Origin: JACRCT01 sp036504155
GTDB lineage: Bacteria > Myxococcota > Myxococcia > Myxococcales > UBA5297
Direction: 5' to 3'
Length of the DNA stretch: 64,000 bases
NCBI GenBank assembly: GCA_036504155.1
Contig: DASXVQ010000020.1
Span: 62,001-126,000 of the forward strand
A program made the position numbers and the translations under genes. A model generated the notes under the pieces. It was not told the origin of the DNA. It worked only from the letters and a program-made list of their open reading frames with translations, and did not search any database. Shown here piece by piece: positions 8,269 to 16,892 of the stretch (within the stretch, counting starts at the first letter, position 1; each line of letters opens with the position of its first letter).

Positions 8269-10002
8269 TCAGGCCTTCTTGCCCGAGGCGCCCTGCAAGA
8301 TGAGGTTCTGGATGCGCTTCATCCACGGCCCGGGGATCGCCCGGTCGACCTGCACGTCCACCACGAAGGGCCCGCGCGCGGCCATGGCCAGCGCCAGCGC
8401 CGGCTCCACCTCGGCCTCGCGCTCCACCCGCAGGCCGTCGGCGCCCATCGCCCGCGCCACCGCCACGAAGTCCACCGGCGGGAAGTCGGTCTCGCAGGGG
8501 GTGAAGCCCTGCGCGGCCATGCCCTGGGCCACCATCCCGTAGCGGCCGTCGTTGAGCACCACCCACACCGCCGGGGCCCGGTACTGCGCCGCCGCGGAGA
8601 GCTCGCAGTTCATCAGCATCGCCCCGTCGCCCACCAGCGCCACCGCCTTGCCCGGGCGCGCCAGCGCCGCGCCCACCACCCCGGTGACCGCCTGGCCCAT
8701 CGCCCCGAAGGCCAGGTTCACCCGGAAGCGGTGCGGCTCCTGGAAGCGCAGGGCATGGATGGCCCAGGCGAAGGCGTTGCCCGACTCGGCCAGCACCACC
8801 GCGTCGCTGCCCTCCACCACCACCTTCTGCATCGCCTCCAGCAGCACGTCGGGGCGCACCGGGCCGTCCGGGCGCGGCTCGCGCGCCATCCGCGGCTCCT
8901 GCAGGCGCAGCGTCCGCGAGGCGCGGCCCGCCGCCCGCGCCGGCAGGCGCGGCAGCAGGGCGCGCAGGAACTTGGCGACGTCGGCCTGGACCGCCAGGGT
9001 GCGCACCGTCTGGAAGGCCGCGCCGGGGACGTCGGGGTCGAGGTCGACGTGGACGAAGCCCTGGGGCGGCGCCAGCGACTCCTGCCAGAAGCAGGTGCTC
9101 TCGGTCAGCCGCGTCCCCAGGACGAGGATGCGCGCGGGCTTGCTGCGCGCGAGCGCCGCGTCGACGCCGTGGCCGCCCAGGCCGGTGACGCCGATGAACT
9201 GCGGGTGGCCCTCGGGGAAGATGCCCTTCGCCCGCGGCGTGCACATCACCGGCGCGCCGGTCTTCTCCGCCAGCGCCCGCACCTCGGCGGAGGCGTGGCG
9301 CGCCCCGAAGCCGACCCAGATCGCGAACGGACCTTCGCTCAGGAGCCGGGCGATGCGCCCCGCGTCCTCGGGAGAGATGCCGGGCGCGGTGAAGCCGTCG
9401 ACCAGCGCCGGCAGCGGTCCGGGCGCGGGCGCGGTCTGCACGCCGATGGGCAGGCTGACGTGGGCGACGAAGCGCCCCGGCCGCGCCAGGCCCGAGGCCA
9501 GCCGGAAGGCCACCTGCGGCAGCTCCGCCGGGGACTCGACCATCACCGCGTAGTCGAACAGCGGCCCCGCGGTGAAGAGCCCCGAGTAGGGCATGGTCTG
9601 GGCGCTCGTCTCCTGCGCCGGCCCGCGACCGCGCAGCGCGGTCGCCGTGGCCCCGGAGATCAGCACCACCTTCGCGCCGTCCCAGCGGCCGGACATCATG
9701 CCGGTGAGCGCGTTGGTCAGCCCGGGGCCGCTGGTGCACACCGCCAGCGTCGGCCGCCCGCCGGCGAAGTAGGCCTCCACCGCCGCGAAGGCCGCCCCGC
9801 TCTCGTGGCGCAGGTGGTGGACCTTCAGGCGGCTCTTGCCCAGCGCGTCGAAGAAGGGGGCGATGGCCCCGCCGATGACCCCGAAGGCGCGCTCGACGCC
9901 CAGGTCGGCCAGCAGGCCGATCAGCGCGTCGGAGATGCTCTGCTGGCGGGGCACGGCCCGCGGGGTGCTGCGCGGCAGGGACGCGGCGACGGTGGTGCGC
10001 AT
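8269..10002 (-). CDS. Thiamine-diphosphate-dependent enzyme, acetolactate synthase-like
   Basis: Predicted 577-residue ThDP enzyme of the acetolactate synthase/benzoylformate decarboxylase type, which joins or cleaves 2-oxo acids. The Pyr domain has the catalytic Glu67 (LRHESGAAF); a central Rossmann domain follows; the PP domain has the GDG motif at 458-460 and LNDGRYGM, the metal/ThDP site. Both halves look intact. No small regulatory subunit gene is near, which argues against a housekeeping branched-chain role. It starts only 3 bases after the cheB stop, so it is almost certainly in the chemosensory operon, and is followed by two KAS III genes. An acyloin or 2-hydroxy-3-oxo product is plausible but unproven. 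Confidence 0.88.
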   Translation of the reverse strand: MRTTVAASLPRSTPRAVPRQQSISDALIGLLADLGVERAFGVIGGAIAPFFDALGKSRLKVHHLRHESGAAFAAVEAYFAGGRPTLAVCTSGPGLTNALTGMMSGRWDGAKVVLISGATATALRGRGPAQETSAQTMPYSGLFTAGPLFDYAVMVESPAELPQVAFRLASGLARPGRFVAHVSLPIGVQTAPAPGPLPALVDGFTAPGISPEDAGRIARLLSEGPFAIWVGFGARHASAEVRALAEKTGAPVMCTPRAKGIFPEGHPQFIGVTGLGGHGVDAALARSKPARILVLGTRLTESTCFWQESLAPPQGFVHVDLDPDVPGAAFQTVRTLAVQADVAKFLRALLPRLPARAAGRASRTLRLQEPRMAREPRPDGPVRPDVLLEAMQKVVVEGSDAVVLAESGNAFAWAIHALRFQEPHRFRVNLAFGAMGQAVTGVVGAALARPGKAVALVGDGAMLMNCELSAAAQYRAPAVWVVLNDGRYGMVAQGMAAQGFTPCETDFPPVDFVAVARAMGADGLRVEREAEVEPALALAMAARGPFVVDVQVDRAIPGPWMKRIQNLILQGASGKKA

Positions 10003-10005
10003 CGG

Positions 10006-11088
10006 TCAGGCCTCCTCGGGTTGCGCCGGCGCCCCCGGCGTGCAAGCGGCGCCCCCCACGGCGATGGACTGCGTCAGGAACGCGGGGATCTCGTGCAGCG
10101 GCAGCACGGCGCGGGCCGCCCCCAGCTCCACCGCCGCGCGCGGCATGCCCCAGACGGCGCTGGTCGACTCGTCCTGGGCCACCGTCAGCCCCCCGCGCCG
10201 GGCGATGGCGAGCAGCCCCCGCGCGCCGTCGGCGCCCATCCCGGTGAGCAGGACGCCCCAGGCGCGCGCCCCCGCCGACGCCGCCGCGGTCTCGAAGAGC
10301 GTGTCGGCGGAGGGCACGTGCGGCGAGCCCGGGCGCGGCAGGCGCGGCTGCAGCACGAGCGGCGAGCCGGGCGCGCGGCGCGTGAGCGCGAAGTCCCGCC
10401 CGCCGTGCGGCAGGTAGACGCACCCGGGCACCAGCTCCTGGCGGGTGGCCGGGGAGAGCACCTTGAGCGGGCAGACCTGGCCCAGCCGGGAGGCCAGCGC
10501 CTCGACGAAGCCGTCGGCGATGTGCTGCACCAGCGCCACCGGCGCCGGGAAGGAGGCCGGCAGCCGCGCCAGCAGGGCGAGCAGCGCCAGCGGCCCGCCG
10601 GTGGAGGCCGCCATCACCACCACCTCGGGGGCCGGGTAGCTGCGGCTGGGCAGGAGCATCGGCAGGCCCGAGGCGTGCCGGCGGACCGCCGCGGCGCGGA
10701 TGCGCGAGGCCAGCTGCGTCCCCAGCTCATGGACCTGCATCAGCGGGACGGAGGCCTTGTCGATGAGGTCGAAGGCCCCCGCCTCCAGCGCCTCCAGCCC
10801 CAGCTGCGCCCCGCGCTGCGCCGCGGCGCTGACCACCACCACCGCCACGCCCGGGAGCTCGCGCCGCAGCCGCTTGAGACAGGAGAGCCCGTCGAGCACC
10901 GGCATCCCCAGGTCGAGCAGGACCACGTTCGGCTTGAGCGCCTGGCAGCGCGCCAGGGCCTCCTCGCCGTCGCCCGCCTCGCCCACCACCTCGATGCCCT
11001 CCTCGTCGGCGAGCACGCGGGCGAAGGCCTTGCGCACGAAGAGCGAGTCGTCAACGAGCAGCACGCGGATGGGGGCGGCGGGGATCAT
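10006..11088 (-). CDS. cheB: CheB protein-glutamate methylesterase/deamidase
   Basis: 360-residue receptor-demethylating enzyme with a receiver domain (phospho-acceptor Asp59 in LLDLGMP) and a C-terminal esterase domain. The catalytic residues are visible: Ser162 in AASTGG, His in VQHIADGF and Asp in LTGMGADGARG. Phosphorylation by CheA would activate it, resetting the receptor encoded upstream. The ATG at 11088 overlaps the cheR stop as ATGA, indicating translational coupling. Its stop is 3 bases from the ThDP enzyme start. Confidence 0.95.
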   Translation of the reverse strand: MIPAAPIRVLLVDDSLFVRKAFARVLADEEGIEVVGEAGDGEEALARCQALKPNVVLLDLGMPVLDGLSCLKRLRRELPGVAVVVVSAAAQRGAQLGLEALEAGAFDLIDKASVPLMQVHELGTQLASRIRAAAVRRHASGLPMLLPSRSYPAPEVVVMAASTGGPLALLALLARLPASFPAPVALVQHIADGFVEALASRLGQVCPLKVLSPATRQELVPGCVYLPHGGRDFALTRRAPGSPLVLQPRLPRPGSPHVPSADTLFETAAASAGARAWGVLLTGMGADGARGLLAIARRGGLTVAQDESTSAVWGMPRAAVELGAARAVLPLHEIPAFLTQSIAVGGAACTPGAPAQPEEA

Positions 11089-11951
11089 GGCGCCCCCCGC
11101 TCGGCGAACCAGACCAGCTCGTTGCTGGTGCGCCGCGAGGATTGCAGCGGCAGGGCGCCGCCGGCCTCGGCGTGGCCGAGCACCAGCGCCCCGCCGGGGG
11201 CGAGCAGCCCCTGCAGCGCCGCGCTGGCCCGCTCGATGGACTCGGCGTCGAAGTAGATGAGGACGTTGCGGCAGACGACGAGGTCGAAGAGGCCCAGCCC
11301 CTCGAGCGTCGAGGCGGCGACGAGGTTGGCGCGCTCGAAGCGGACGCACGAGCGCAGCCCGGCGCGGGCCAGGAGGCGCTCGCCGTCGAGGCGGAAGTGG
11401 CGCTCGGGCCAGTCGGGGACGCCGTCGCCGGCGCGCCGCAGCGACGACAGCGGGTAGGCGCCGGCCTGCGCCGCCGCCACCGCCGCGGGGCTGACGTCCA
11501 CCCCGACCACCGCGAAGGGCCGACCCTCCAGGCCGGGCAGCTCGTCGAAGAGGGTCATGGCGAGGCTGTAGGCCTCCTCGCCGGTGGCGCAGCCGGCGCA
11601 GAGCACCCGCAGCGGCTCCTGCAGGCCGCGGCGCCGCGCCAGCGCCGGGGCGAGCTCCCGCGCCACCTTCCGCAGCTGGGCGCCGTCGCGGAAGAAGGAG
11701 GTCTGCTTGACGGTGAGCGCGTCGGCCGCCGCGGCCAGCAGCGGCGAGCTCTCGCGGGCGAGCCACAGCCGCCGCACGAACTCGTCGGCCGGCCGCTTCC
11801 AGCCGGCGCGCTCCAGGGTGGAGCCCAGCCGCCGCGAGAGGAGCGCCTCGTCGCGCTTCAAGGTGAGGCCGAGGCGCGCGCGCACCGCCGCCGCGAACTC
11901 GCGGAGCGTCGCCTGGCCCGCCGCCTCCTCCCTACCGGCCTGGCTAGGCAT
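11085..11951 (-). CDS. cheR: CheR chemoreceptor methyltransferase
   Basis: 288-residue S-adenosylmethionine-dependent methyltransferase that methylates receptor glutamates. An N-terminal helical domain of about 80 residues (TVKQTSFFRD) is followed by the SAM-binding motif LCAGCATGEEAYSLAM, the second motif GVDVSPAAVAAA and the family motif FDLVVCRNVLIYFD. There are no TPRs at the C-terminus. It overlaps the HEAT-repeat gene by 8 bases and cheB by 4. It presumably works on the single receptor encoded in this operon. Confidence 0.95.
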   Translation of the reverse strand: MPSQAGREEAAGQATLREFAAAVRARLGLTLKRDEALLSRRLGSTLERAGWKRPADEFVRRLWLARESSPLLAAAADALTVKQTSFFRDGAQLRKVARELAPALARRRGLQEPLRVLCAGCATGEEAYSLAMTLFDELPGLEGRPFAVVGVDVSPAAVAAAQAGAYPLSSLRRAGDGVPDWPERHFRLDGERLLARAGLRSCVRFERANLVAASTLEGLGLFDLVVCRNVLIYFDAESIERASAALQGLLAPGGALVLGHAEAGGALPLQSSRRTSNELVWFAERGAP

Positions 11952-12585
11952 TCGCCGCTCCGCCGGCGGCCGAGGGCCGCTCGATGCGCACCAGGGCGGC
12001 CTCGATCGCCTCCTGGAACAGCTCCTGGCCGTGCAGGTCGCGCAGGGCGGCGACGGCGCGCCGATCGCCGATCTCCCCCAGGGCCCAGATGGCCGCGAAG
12101 GCCGCCCAGGGGTCGCCCTCCAGCGCGCCCAGCAGCATCGGCACCGCCTCGGGATCTTTCTGGACGCCCAGGGCCTCGAAGGCGGTCTGGCGCAGCTCGC
12201 GGTCGGGGTGGGCCGCCGCCCGGCGCAGGGCGGCGCGGGCCTCGGGGGCGTCGACGCGCCCGAGCACCTGCAGGCAGAAGCGGACCTCGTCGCGCTGGCC
12301 GCTCTGCGAGCCGGCGAGGACCGCGGGCAGGGCCCTCGGCCCCGCGCGCACCAGCGCGTCCATGGCGCCGGAGCGGCGGGCCAGGCTCGAGCCCTGGGCC
12401 ACCAGCAGCACCAGCCGGCGCGGATCGAGCTGGGCCGCGGCCACCGAGGCGGCGCGGGCGCGCACCACCAGCGACTCGTCGCCCAGGGCCTCCTCCAGTA
12501 TCGCTGTCGGCTCCTGGCCGGCGGCGACGCGGTCCAGCCGCGCCAGCTTCGCCCGGAGCGGGTCCTCTCGAGCGGGGGCGGTCAT
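11944..12585 (-). CDS. HEAT-repeat protein in the chemosensory operon
   Basis: 213-residue alpha-helical protein made of HEAT/PBS-lyase-type repeats, for example RAALRRAAAHPDRELRQTAF followed by EALGVQKDPEAVPMLLGALE and AAIWALGEIGDRRAVAALRD. Such proteins are scaffolds for protein binding. In Myxococcus xanthus the Che7 system includes a HEAT-repeat partner (Cpc7) of its CheY, so a CheY- or enzyme-binding role is a fair guess here. No signal peptide, so it is cytoplasmic. The start ATG 12585 overlaps the receptor stop as ATGA, and its end overlaps cheR. Confidence 0.85.
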   Translation of the reverse strand: MTAPAREDPLRAKLARLDRVAAGQEPTAILEEALGDESLVVRARAASVAAAQLDPRRLVLLVAQGSSLARRSGAMDALVRAGPRALPAVLAGSQSGQRDEVRFCLQVLGRVDAPEARAALRRAAAHPDRELRQTAFEALGVQKDPEAVPMLLGALEGDPWAAFAAIWALGEIGDRRAVAALRDLHGQELFQEAIEAALVRIERPSAAGGAANA

Positions 12586-14423
12586 GCGCGCGCCTCCCCG
12601 CGCCCGAAGGAGGTCTGCTGCTGCAGGTCCCCCACCCGCTGCGCCAGGGAGCGCATCTCGCCGGAGACGCGCTGCACCGCGTCCTGGTTCTCGCGGGCGA
12701 TGGCGCTGATGTTCTCGGCGGCCTTGACCACCTGGTCGCCGCCGGCGCGGACCTGGACGGTGGCGTCGGCGACCTGGCGGGTGCGCCCGGAGATGCGCTC
12801 GAGGGCCTGCACCACCTCCGCGGCTCCGCTGGCCAGCGTGGCGGCGTTGCCGGTCAGGGTGCGCGACAGGGCGCGCTGCCGCTCGGTCTCGCCGCCCAGC
12901 TCGCCCGCGGAGCGGCTCTGGGCGGCCACCGCCGAGCTGACCCGGGTGACCAGCTCGCTGACGCGGCGGATGGACTCGACCACCCGGCGCACCCGGGCGC
13001 CGGCCTCGGAGAGCAGCGCCGCGCCCTGCCCGGTCTGGTCGGCGTTGCGTCGGGCGAGGTCCACCGCCTTCTCGGTCTCGCGGCGGATGCCCCCCACCAG
13101 CGCCGAGACCTCCTTGGCGGCGGTGAGCGAGCGCTCGGCCAGCTTGCGGATCTCGTCGGCCACCACGGCGAAGCCGCGGCCGCTCTCCCCGGCCCGCGCG
13201 GCCTCGATGGCGGCGTTGAGGGCGAGCAGGTTGGTCTGGTCGGCGATCTCCGCCAGCAGCTCGACGATCCCGCTGATCTCCCGCGAGCGCTGGTCGAGGA
13301 CCTCGAAGGCCTGGCTGGCCTGGCGGCTGGCCTCGCCGATGGACTCGATCTGCCGGATGGACTGGTCCAGCGCGGCCCCGCCCCCCGCGGCCTCGGCGTC
13401 GACCTGGCGCGCGGCCTGCTCGGCAGCGGACAGGTCGCCGGCGCTCTGCTGGGCGAGCTGGGCGACGGTGCCGGCGGCCCCGGCGCTGCGGTCGATGGCC
13501 CCGTGCAGGTCGGCGGCGGCGGCGGAGACCTCGGCGGCGGCCTGGCCGATGAGCTTGGCGTTGGTGGCCGCCGAGCTCGAGTCGGTGGCCAGGTCCATGG
13601 CGTTGCGGCTGACCACCTGGATCTGCGCGGCGATCTCCTCCATCGCCGACGAGGTCTCCTCGGTGGCGGCGCTCTGCTGGCTCACCCCTTCCGCCATCTG
13701 GGTCGCCGCCGACATCACCGAGGTGGCCGTCTGGGCGGCGCCCTCGGCGTGGGAGCGCAGGCGCGTCAGGAGCGCCGAGAGCCGCTCGCGCATGGTGTTG
13801 AAGCTCGCCGCCAGCACCTGCAGCTCCTCGTCCGCCGGCAGCTCGACCTTGGCGCCCAGGTCGCCGTCGCTAATCTGGCGCACCGCCTCGGTCAGCCGGG
13901 TGAGCGGCCCGACGATGGAGCGGGAGATGGCCACGCTCGCCCCGATGGCCATGGCGACCACCAGCGCCAAGAGCAGCGAGACCACCGCGAAGGTCGTGGT
14001 CTTGATGGGCTGCATCTCGCGCTGGTTGGTCTCGTAGGCCTTCCAGTCGGCCTCGGCCAGCCGGCGCGAGCGCTCCGCGTCCTCGGCCAGCGCCGGCGCG
14101 TCCTCGGCCGCCGCCGGGCTCGAGGCCAGGCGCCGCAGCGTCTGGGCGAGCTGGGCGCCCTCCCCCGCGGCGCCCAGCTCGTCCAGGCGGGCCGCGGCCG
14201 CGCCGAGCTGCGCCTTCCAGTCGGCGGGGCGCGAGGCCGGCGGGGCGAGCAGCAGGGCGTGGGCGGCCCCGGCGACCCGGGCGTGCTCCACCAGCGCCAC
14301 GCTCCTGGCCGAGCTCTCGTCGACCGCGCGGATGGAGAAGACCATCACCGCGAAGTAGAGCGGCAGGAAGAGCAGGTTCGAGGTGAACCCGATCCACAGG
14401 CGCTTCTTGACCGAGATCTTCAC
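12582..14423 (-). CDS. Methyl-accepting chemotaxis protein (transmembrane receptor)
   Basis: 613-residue chemoreceptor. Membrane segment 1 is at about residues 9-31 and segment 2 at about 141-165, leaving a small periplasmic region of roughly 110 residues, too short for a dCache domain and compatible with a helical bundle. A HAMP domain follows (about 166-220), then a long coiled-coil signalling domain with the conserved tip NLLALNAAIEAARAGESGRG near residue 400. The start is GTG 14423 with GAGGAGGAGG upstream; it overlaps the cheW stop as GTGA. No C-terminal CheR-docking pentapeptide is seen (the end is FGRGEARA). The ligand is unknown. Confidence 0.93.
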   Translation of the reverse strand: MKISVKKRLWIGFTSNLLFLPLYFAVMVFSIRAVDESSARSVALVEHARVAGAAHALLLAPPASRPADWKAQLGAAAARLDELGAAGEGAQLAQTLRRLASSPAAAEDAPALAEDAERSRRLAEADWKAYETNQREMQPIKTTTFAVVSLLLALVVAMAIGASVAISRSIVGPLTRLTEAVRQISDGDLGAKVELPADEELQVLAASFNTMRERLSALLTRLRSHAEGAAQTATSVMSAATQMAEGVSQQSAATEETSSAMEEIAAQIQVVSRNAMDLATDSSSAATNAKLIGQAAAEVSAAAADLHGAIDRSAGAAGTVAQLAQQSAGDLSAAEQAARQVDAEAAGGGAALDQSIRQIESIGEASRQASQAFEVLDQRSREISGIVELLAEIADQTNLLALNAAIEAARAGESGRGFAVVADEIRKLAERSLTAAKEVSALVGGIRRETEKAVDLARRNADQTGQGAALLSEAGARVRRVVESIRRVSELVTRVSSAVAAQSRSAGELGGETERQRALSRTLTGNAATLASGAAEVVQALERISGRTRQVADATVQVRAGGDQVVKAAENISAIARENQDAVQRVSGEMRSLAQRVGDLQQQTSFGRGEARA

Positions 14424-15073
14424 GGGGCTGCCTCCTCCTCGGCTTTGGACACGACCAGCAGCGCCTCGACGTCGAGCAGCAGGGCCATCGCCGGCTCGAG
14501 GCGCACTACCCCCACCACGTGGCGGCTCATGCGCGAGACCACCTCCGGCGGCGGGGGCTGCACCGCCGAGCGGGGCACCCGCGCCACCTGGCACGCCGCG
14601 TCGACCAGCAGCCCCAGCAGGCGCCGGCGGCCCTCGACGACGAGGATCCGCGAGGCCGGCGTGAGGGTGGCGGGCGCCAGGCCCAGGCGCGTGCGGACCT
14701 CCAGGACCGGGAGCAGCGCCCCGCGCAGGCTCTTGAGCCCGCGCACGTGCCGGGGGGCCTGGGGCACGCGGGTGAGCCCGTCGGCCCGGACGATCTCGCG
14801 GACCCGCTCGATGGGCAGGGCGTGCAGCTCGTCGTCGAGGCGGAAGGTGACCAGCTGCACGAACGACTCGGGCCGGTGCGCCGGCTCGGCGGCAGGCAGG
14901 CCCACCGTCTCCACGTAGCGCGCCAGCGCCCCGGGCTCGGCGGCGGCCGGCTTCTCCGCCCCGCCCGCCCCGCCCACTGCGTCCACGCCGTCCACGCGGT
15001 CCATCCGGTCCATCACGTCGGCGGCGAGGCCGAAGGGCGGCAGCGCTTGGGAGGAGGAAGAGGCGGGGCTCAT
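14420..15073 (-). CDS. cheW: CheW coupling protein
   Basis: 217-residue adaptor linking receptor and CheA. A variable Ala/Ser-rich N-terminal extension of about 65 residues precedes the CheW domain (FVQLVTFRLDDELHALPIER, VREIVR, VRGLKSLRGALLPVLEVRTR). The extension contains two short near-repeats DRMDRVDGVDAV. Start ATG 15073 overlaps the cheA stop by 4 bases; its own stop overlaps the receptor's GTG. The domain is complete and of normal length. Confidence 0.93.
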   Translation of the reverse strand: MSPASSSSQALPPFGLAADVMDRMDRVDGVDAVGGAGGAEKPAAAEPGALARYVETVGLPAAEPAHRPESFVQLVTFRLDDELHALPIERVREIVRADGLTRVPQAPRHVRGLKSLRGALLPVLEVRTRLGLAPATLTPASRILVVEGRRRLLGLLVDAACQVARVPRSAVQPPPPEVVSRMSRHVVGVVRLEPAMALLLDVEALLVVSKAEEEAAP

Positions 15074-16620
15074 GGTCCGGCCCTCCTCGCGGCCGAGGAG
15101 ACCAGCACGTCGGGATCGAGCCGGTAGACCACCCGGCCGTCGTCGAGCAGCGCCGCGGCGGTCACGGCCTCCCCGGCCCCCAGCTCGGGGTCGAGCGGCT
15201 GGAACACGAAGTCCTCCTGCCCCAGGACCGCGTCGACGCGCAGCGCGGCGCGGGCGCCGGCCTTGAGCACCAGGGCGTAGTCCCCGCGGCGCGCGCCGAC
15301 GCCGAGCAGGCCCGCGGTGTCGACCAGGGGCAGGAGCGCCCCGCGGTGCTCCAGCGCCTCGCCGCGCCCCAGCCAGCGCACCTGGCCCTCCCCGGCGCGC
15401 GAGGCCTCGAGGATGCTGGCCACCGGGACGGCGTACACCTCGTCCGCGAGGCCGCAGAGCAGGGCGCGCTCGATGGCCACCGAACGCGGCACGCGCAGCA
15501 CGAAGCGGGACCCGGCGCCCGGCGCACTCGCCACCTGCAGGGTCCCGCCCAGGCGGAACACCCCCTGGCGCACCACGTCCAGGCCCACGCCGCGGCCGGC
15601 CGAGGAGCTGAGGTCGGCGGTGGAGAGCCCGGCCTCGAAGATGAGGTCCTCGGGAGGCCGCGCCGGGTCCAGGCCGCGCTCGCGGGCGCGGCGGGCGATG
15701 GCCTCGCGGTCCAGCCCGGCGCCGTCGTCGGCGACCGAGAGCTCCAGCACCGAGCCGTGCAGCGCCGCCGAGAGCGTGACCACGCCCGCGGCGCCCTTGC
15801 CGGCGGCGCGGCGGGCCTCGGCGGGCTCGATGCCGTGGGCCACCGCGTTGCGCACCAGGTGCATCAGCGGCGCCGAGAGCCGCTCCAGCACCTGCCGGTC
15901 GGCCCGCACCTGCGCCCCCTGGACCTCCAGGCGGACCTGCTTGCCGCGCCGCGCGGACTCGTCGCGCACCAGGCGGCGGTAGCGCTCGAGCAGCGGGCCG
16001 GCGGGGACCAGCCGCAGCTCCAGCAGCGACTGGTGCAGGGCCTCCAGCGACACCGCCAGCCGCTCGGCGCAGCCGCGCAGGGTCTGCAGGGAGGGCTCGC
16101 GCGCCTGCAGCGTCCGCTGCAGCGCGCTGCGCTGCACGAAGAGCTCGCCGGCCAGGGCCAGCAGGGCGTCGAGCTTCTGCGGAGGAACCCGGCTCTCGCC
16201 GGCGAGCGCGTCGGGCGCGTCGGGCGCGTCGGGCGCGTCGGGCTCGGCGGCGTCGGGCCCGACCGGGGCGCCGGGCAGGCCCAGGCGGTCCAAGCTCTCG
16301 GGCGCCTGGTCCGGGGCACGGCCGTCGGCGATGGCCTGCACCTCGGCGCGCAGCGCGGGCACCGCCGCCAGCAGCTCCGCGAGCTCGGCCGGGCCGGGCC
16401 GCCCCGCGAGCTCCTCGAGCCGGTGCAGCGCCTGCTGCAGGCCCGCGGCGCCCACCAGGCCGGCGTTGCCCTTGAGGGTGTGCAGGAGCCGCCGGACCGC
16501 CGCCCCCTCCTGCGCCTGGGCTCCGCCCCGCTCCTCGGAGACGAGCAGGAGGTGCTCGAGCTCGTCGAGCAGCTCGAGCGCTTCGCGAGCGAAGTCGATG
16601 GCCAGCGCCTCGAAACCCAC
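15070..16620 (-). CDS. cheA: CheA sensor histidine kinase (short form, no P2)
   Basis: 516-residue chemotaxis kinase. The HPt domain carries His47 (LLHTLKGNAG). A linker with tandem DAP triplets (9-base DNA repeat near 16208-16240) takes the place of the P2 domain. The dimerisation segment is followed by the ATPase domain (HLVRNAVAHGIEPAEARRAA, DDGAGLD, GRGVGLDVV) and a C-terminal CheW-like domain. No receiver is fused, consistent with a separate CheY at 6599-7033. GTG 16620 has GAGGAG just upstream, and the region before it is non-coding. It is the first gene of the operon, facing a LuxR gene across 272 bases. Confidence 0.94.
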   Translation of the reverse strand: MGFEALAIDFAREALELLDELEHLLLVSEERGGAQAQEGAAVRRLLHTLKGNAGLVGAAGLQQALHRLEELAGRPGPAELAELLAAVPALRAEVQAIADGRAPDQAPESLDRLGLPGAPVGPDAAEPDAPDAPDAPDALAGESRVPPQKLDALLALAGELFVQRSALQRTLQAREPSLQTLRGCAERLAVSLEALHQSLLELRLVPAGPLLERYRRLVRDESARRGKQVRLEVQGAQVRADRQVLERLSAPLMHLVRNAVAHGIEPAEARRAAGKGAAGVVTLSAALHGSVLELSVADDGAGLDREAIARRARERGLDPARPPEDLIFEAGLSTADLSSSAGRGVGLDVVRQGVFRLGGTLQVASAPGAGSRFVLRVPRSVAIERALLCGLADEVYAVPVASILEASRAGEGQVRWLGRGEALEHRGALLPLVDTAGLLGVGARRGDYALVLKAGARAALRVDAVLGQEDFVFQPLDPELGAGEAVTAAALLDDGRVVYRLDPDVLVSSAARRAGP

Positions 16621-16892
16621 TGCGGCTCCTCGCTTGGGACCTTCGGGCCCCGGCGGCCCGAAATGTCGGGCAGCGGACGGTAGCGAGGAGGGAGCGGGTG
16701 CCGGAATACCGTGAACGGCGTACCACGAACGAAGTACGAACCCGGGGAGCGCCCACCTGCACCGGCAGTGCGGTCCTCGCGCGAGAGCGGCGCCCTCCAC
16801 TGAATATCGGTCTCACACCGTATGGAGAGTGCGGGCGGGCCGGTGTTATGTTTCGGACCTTTCCACAGGGCGGGGGTAGGGGTTGGCCGTCG
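16621..16892. promoter_or_regulatory. Divergent promoter region between cheA and luxR-type gene
   Basis: This 272-base region must hold the promoters of both the eleven-gene operon and the LuxR-type gene. An imperfect dyad at 16804-16823 reads ATATCGGT-CTCAC-ACCGTAT and is a candidate regulator site. A stretch near 16700-16735 has repeated gtaccacgaac/gtacgaac units. No clear sigma-54 or sigma-70 boxes were identified. Confidence 0.4.

Noticed and set aside
16208..16240. Tandem 9-base repeats as a possible CRISPR-like or minisatellite array
   Set aside because: They are in frame inside cheA and encode the DAP linker; no spacers, so not CRISPR.
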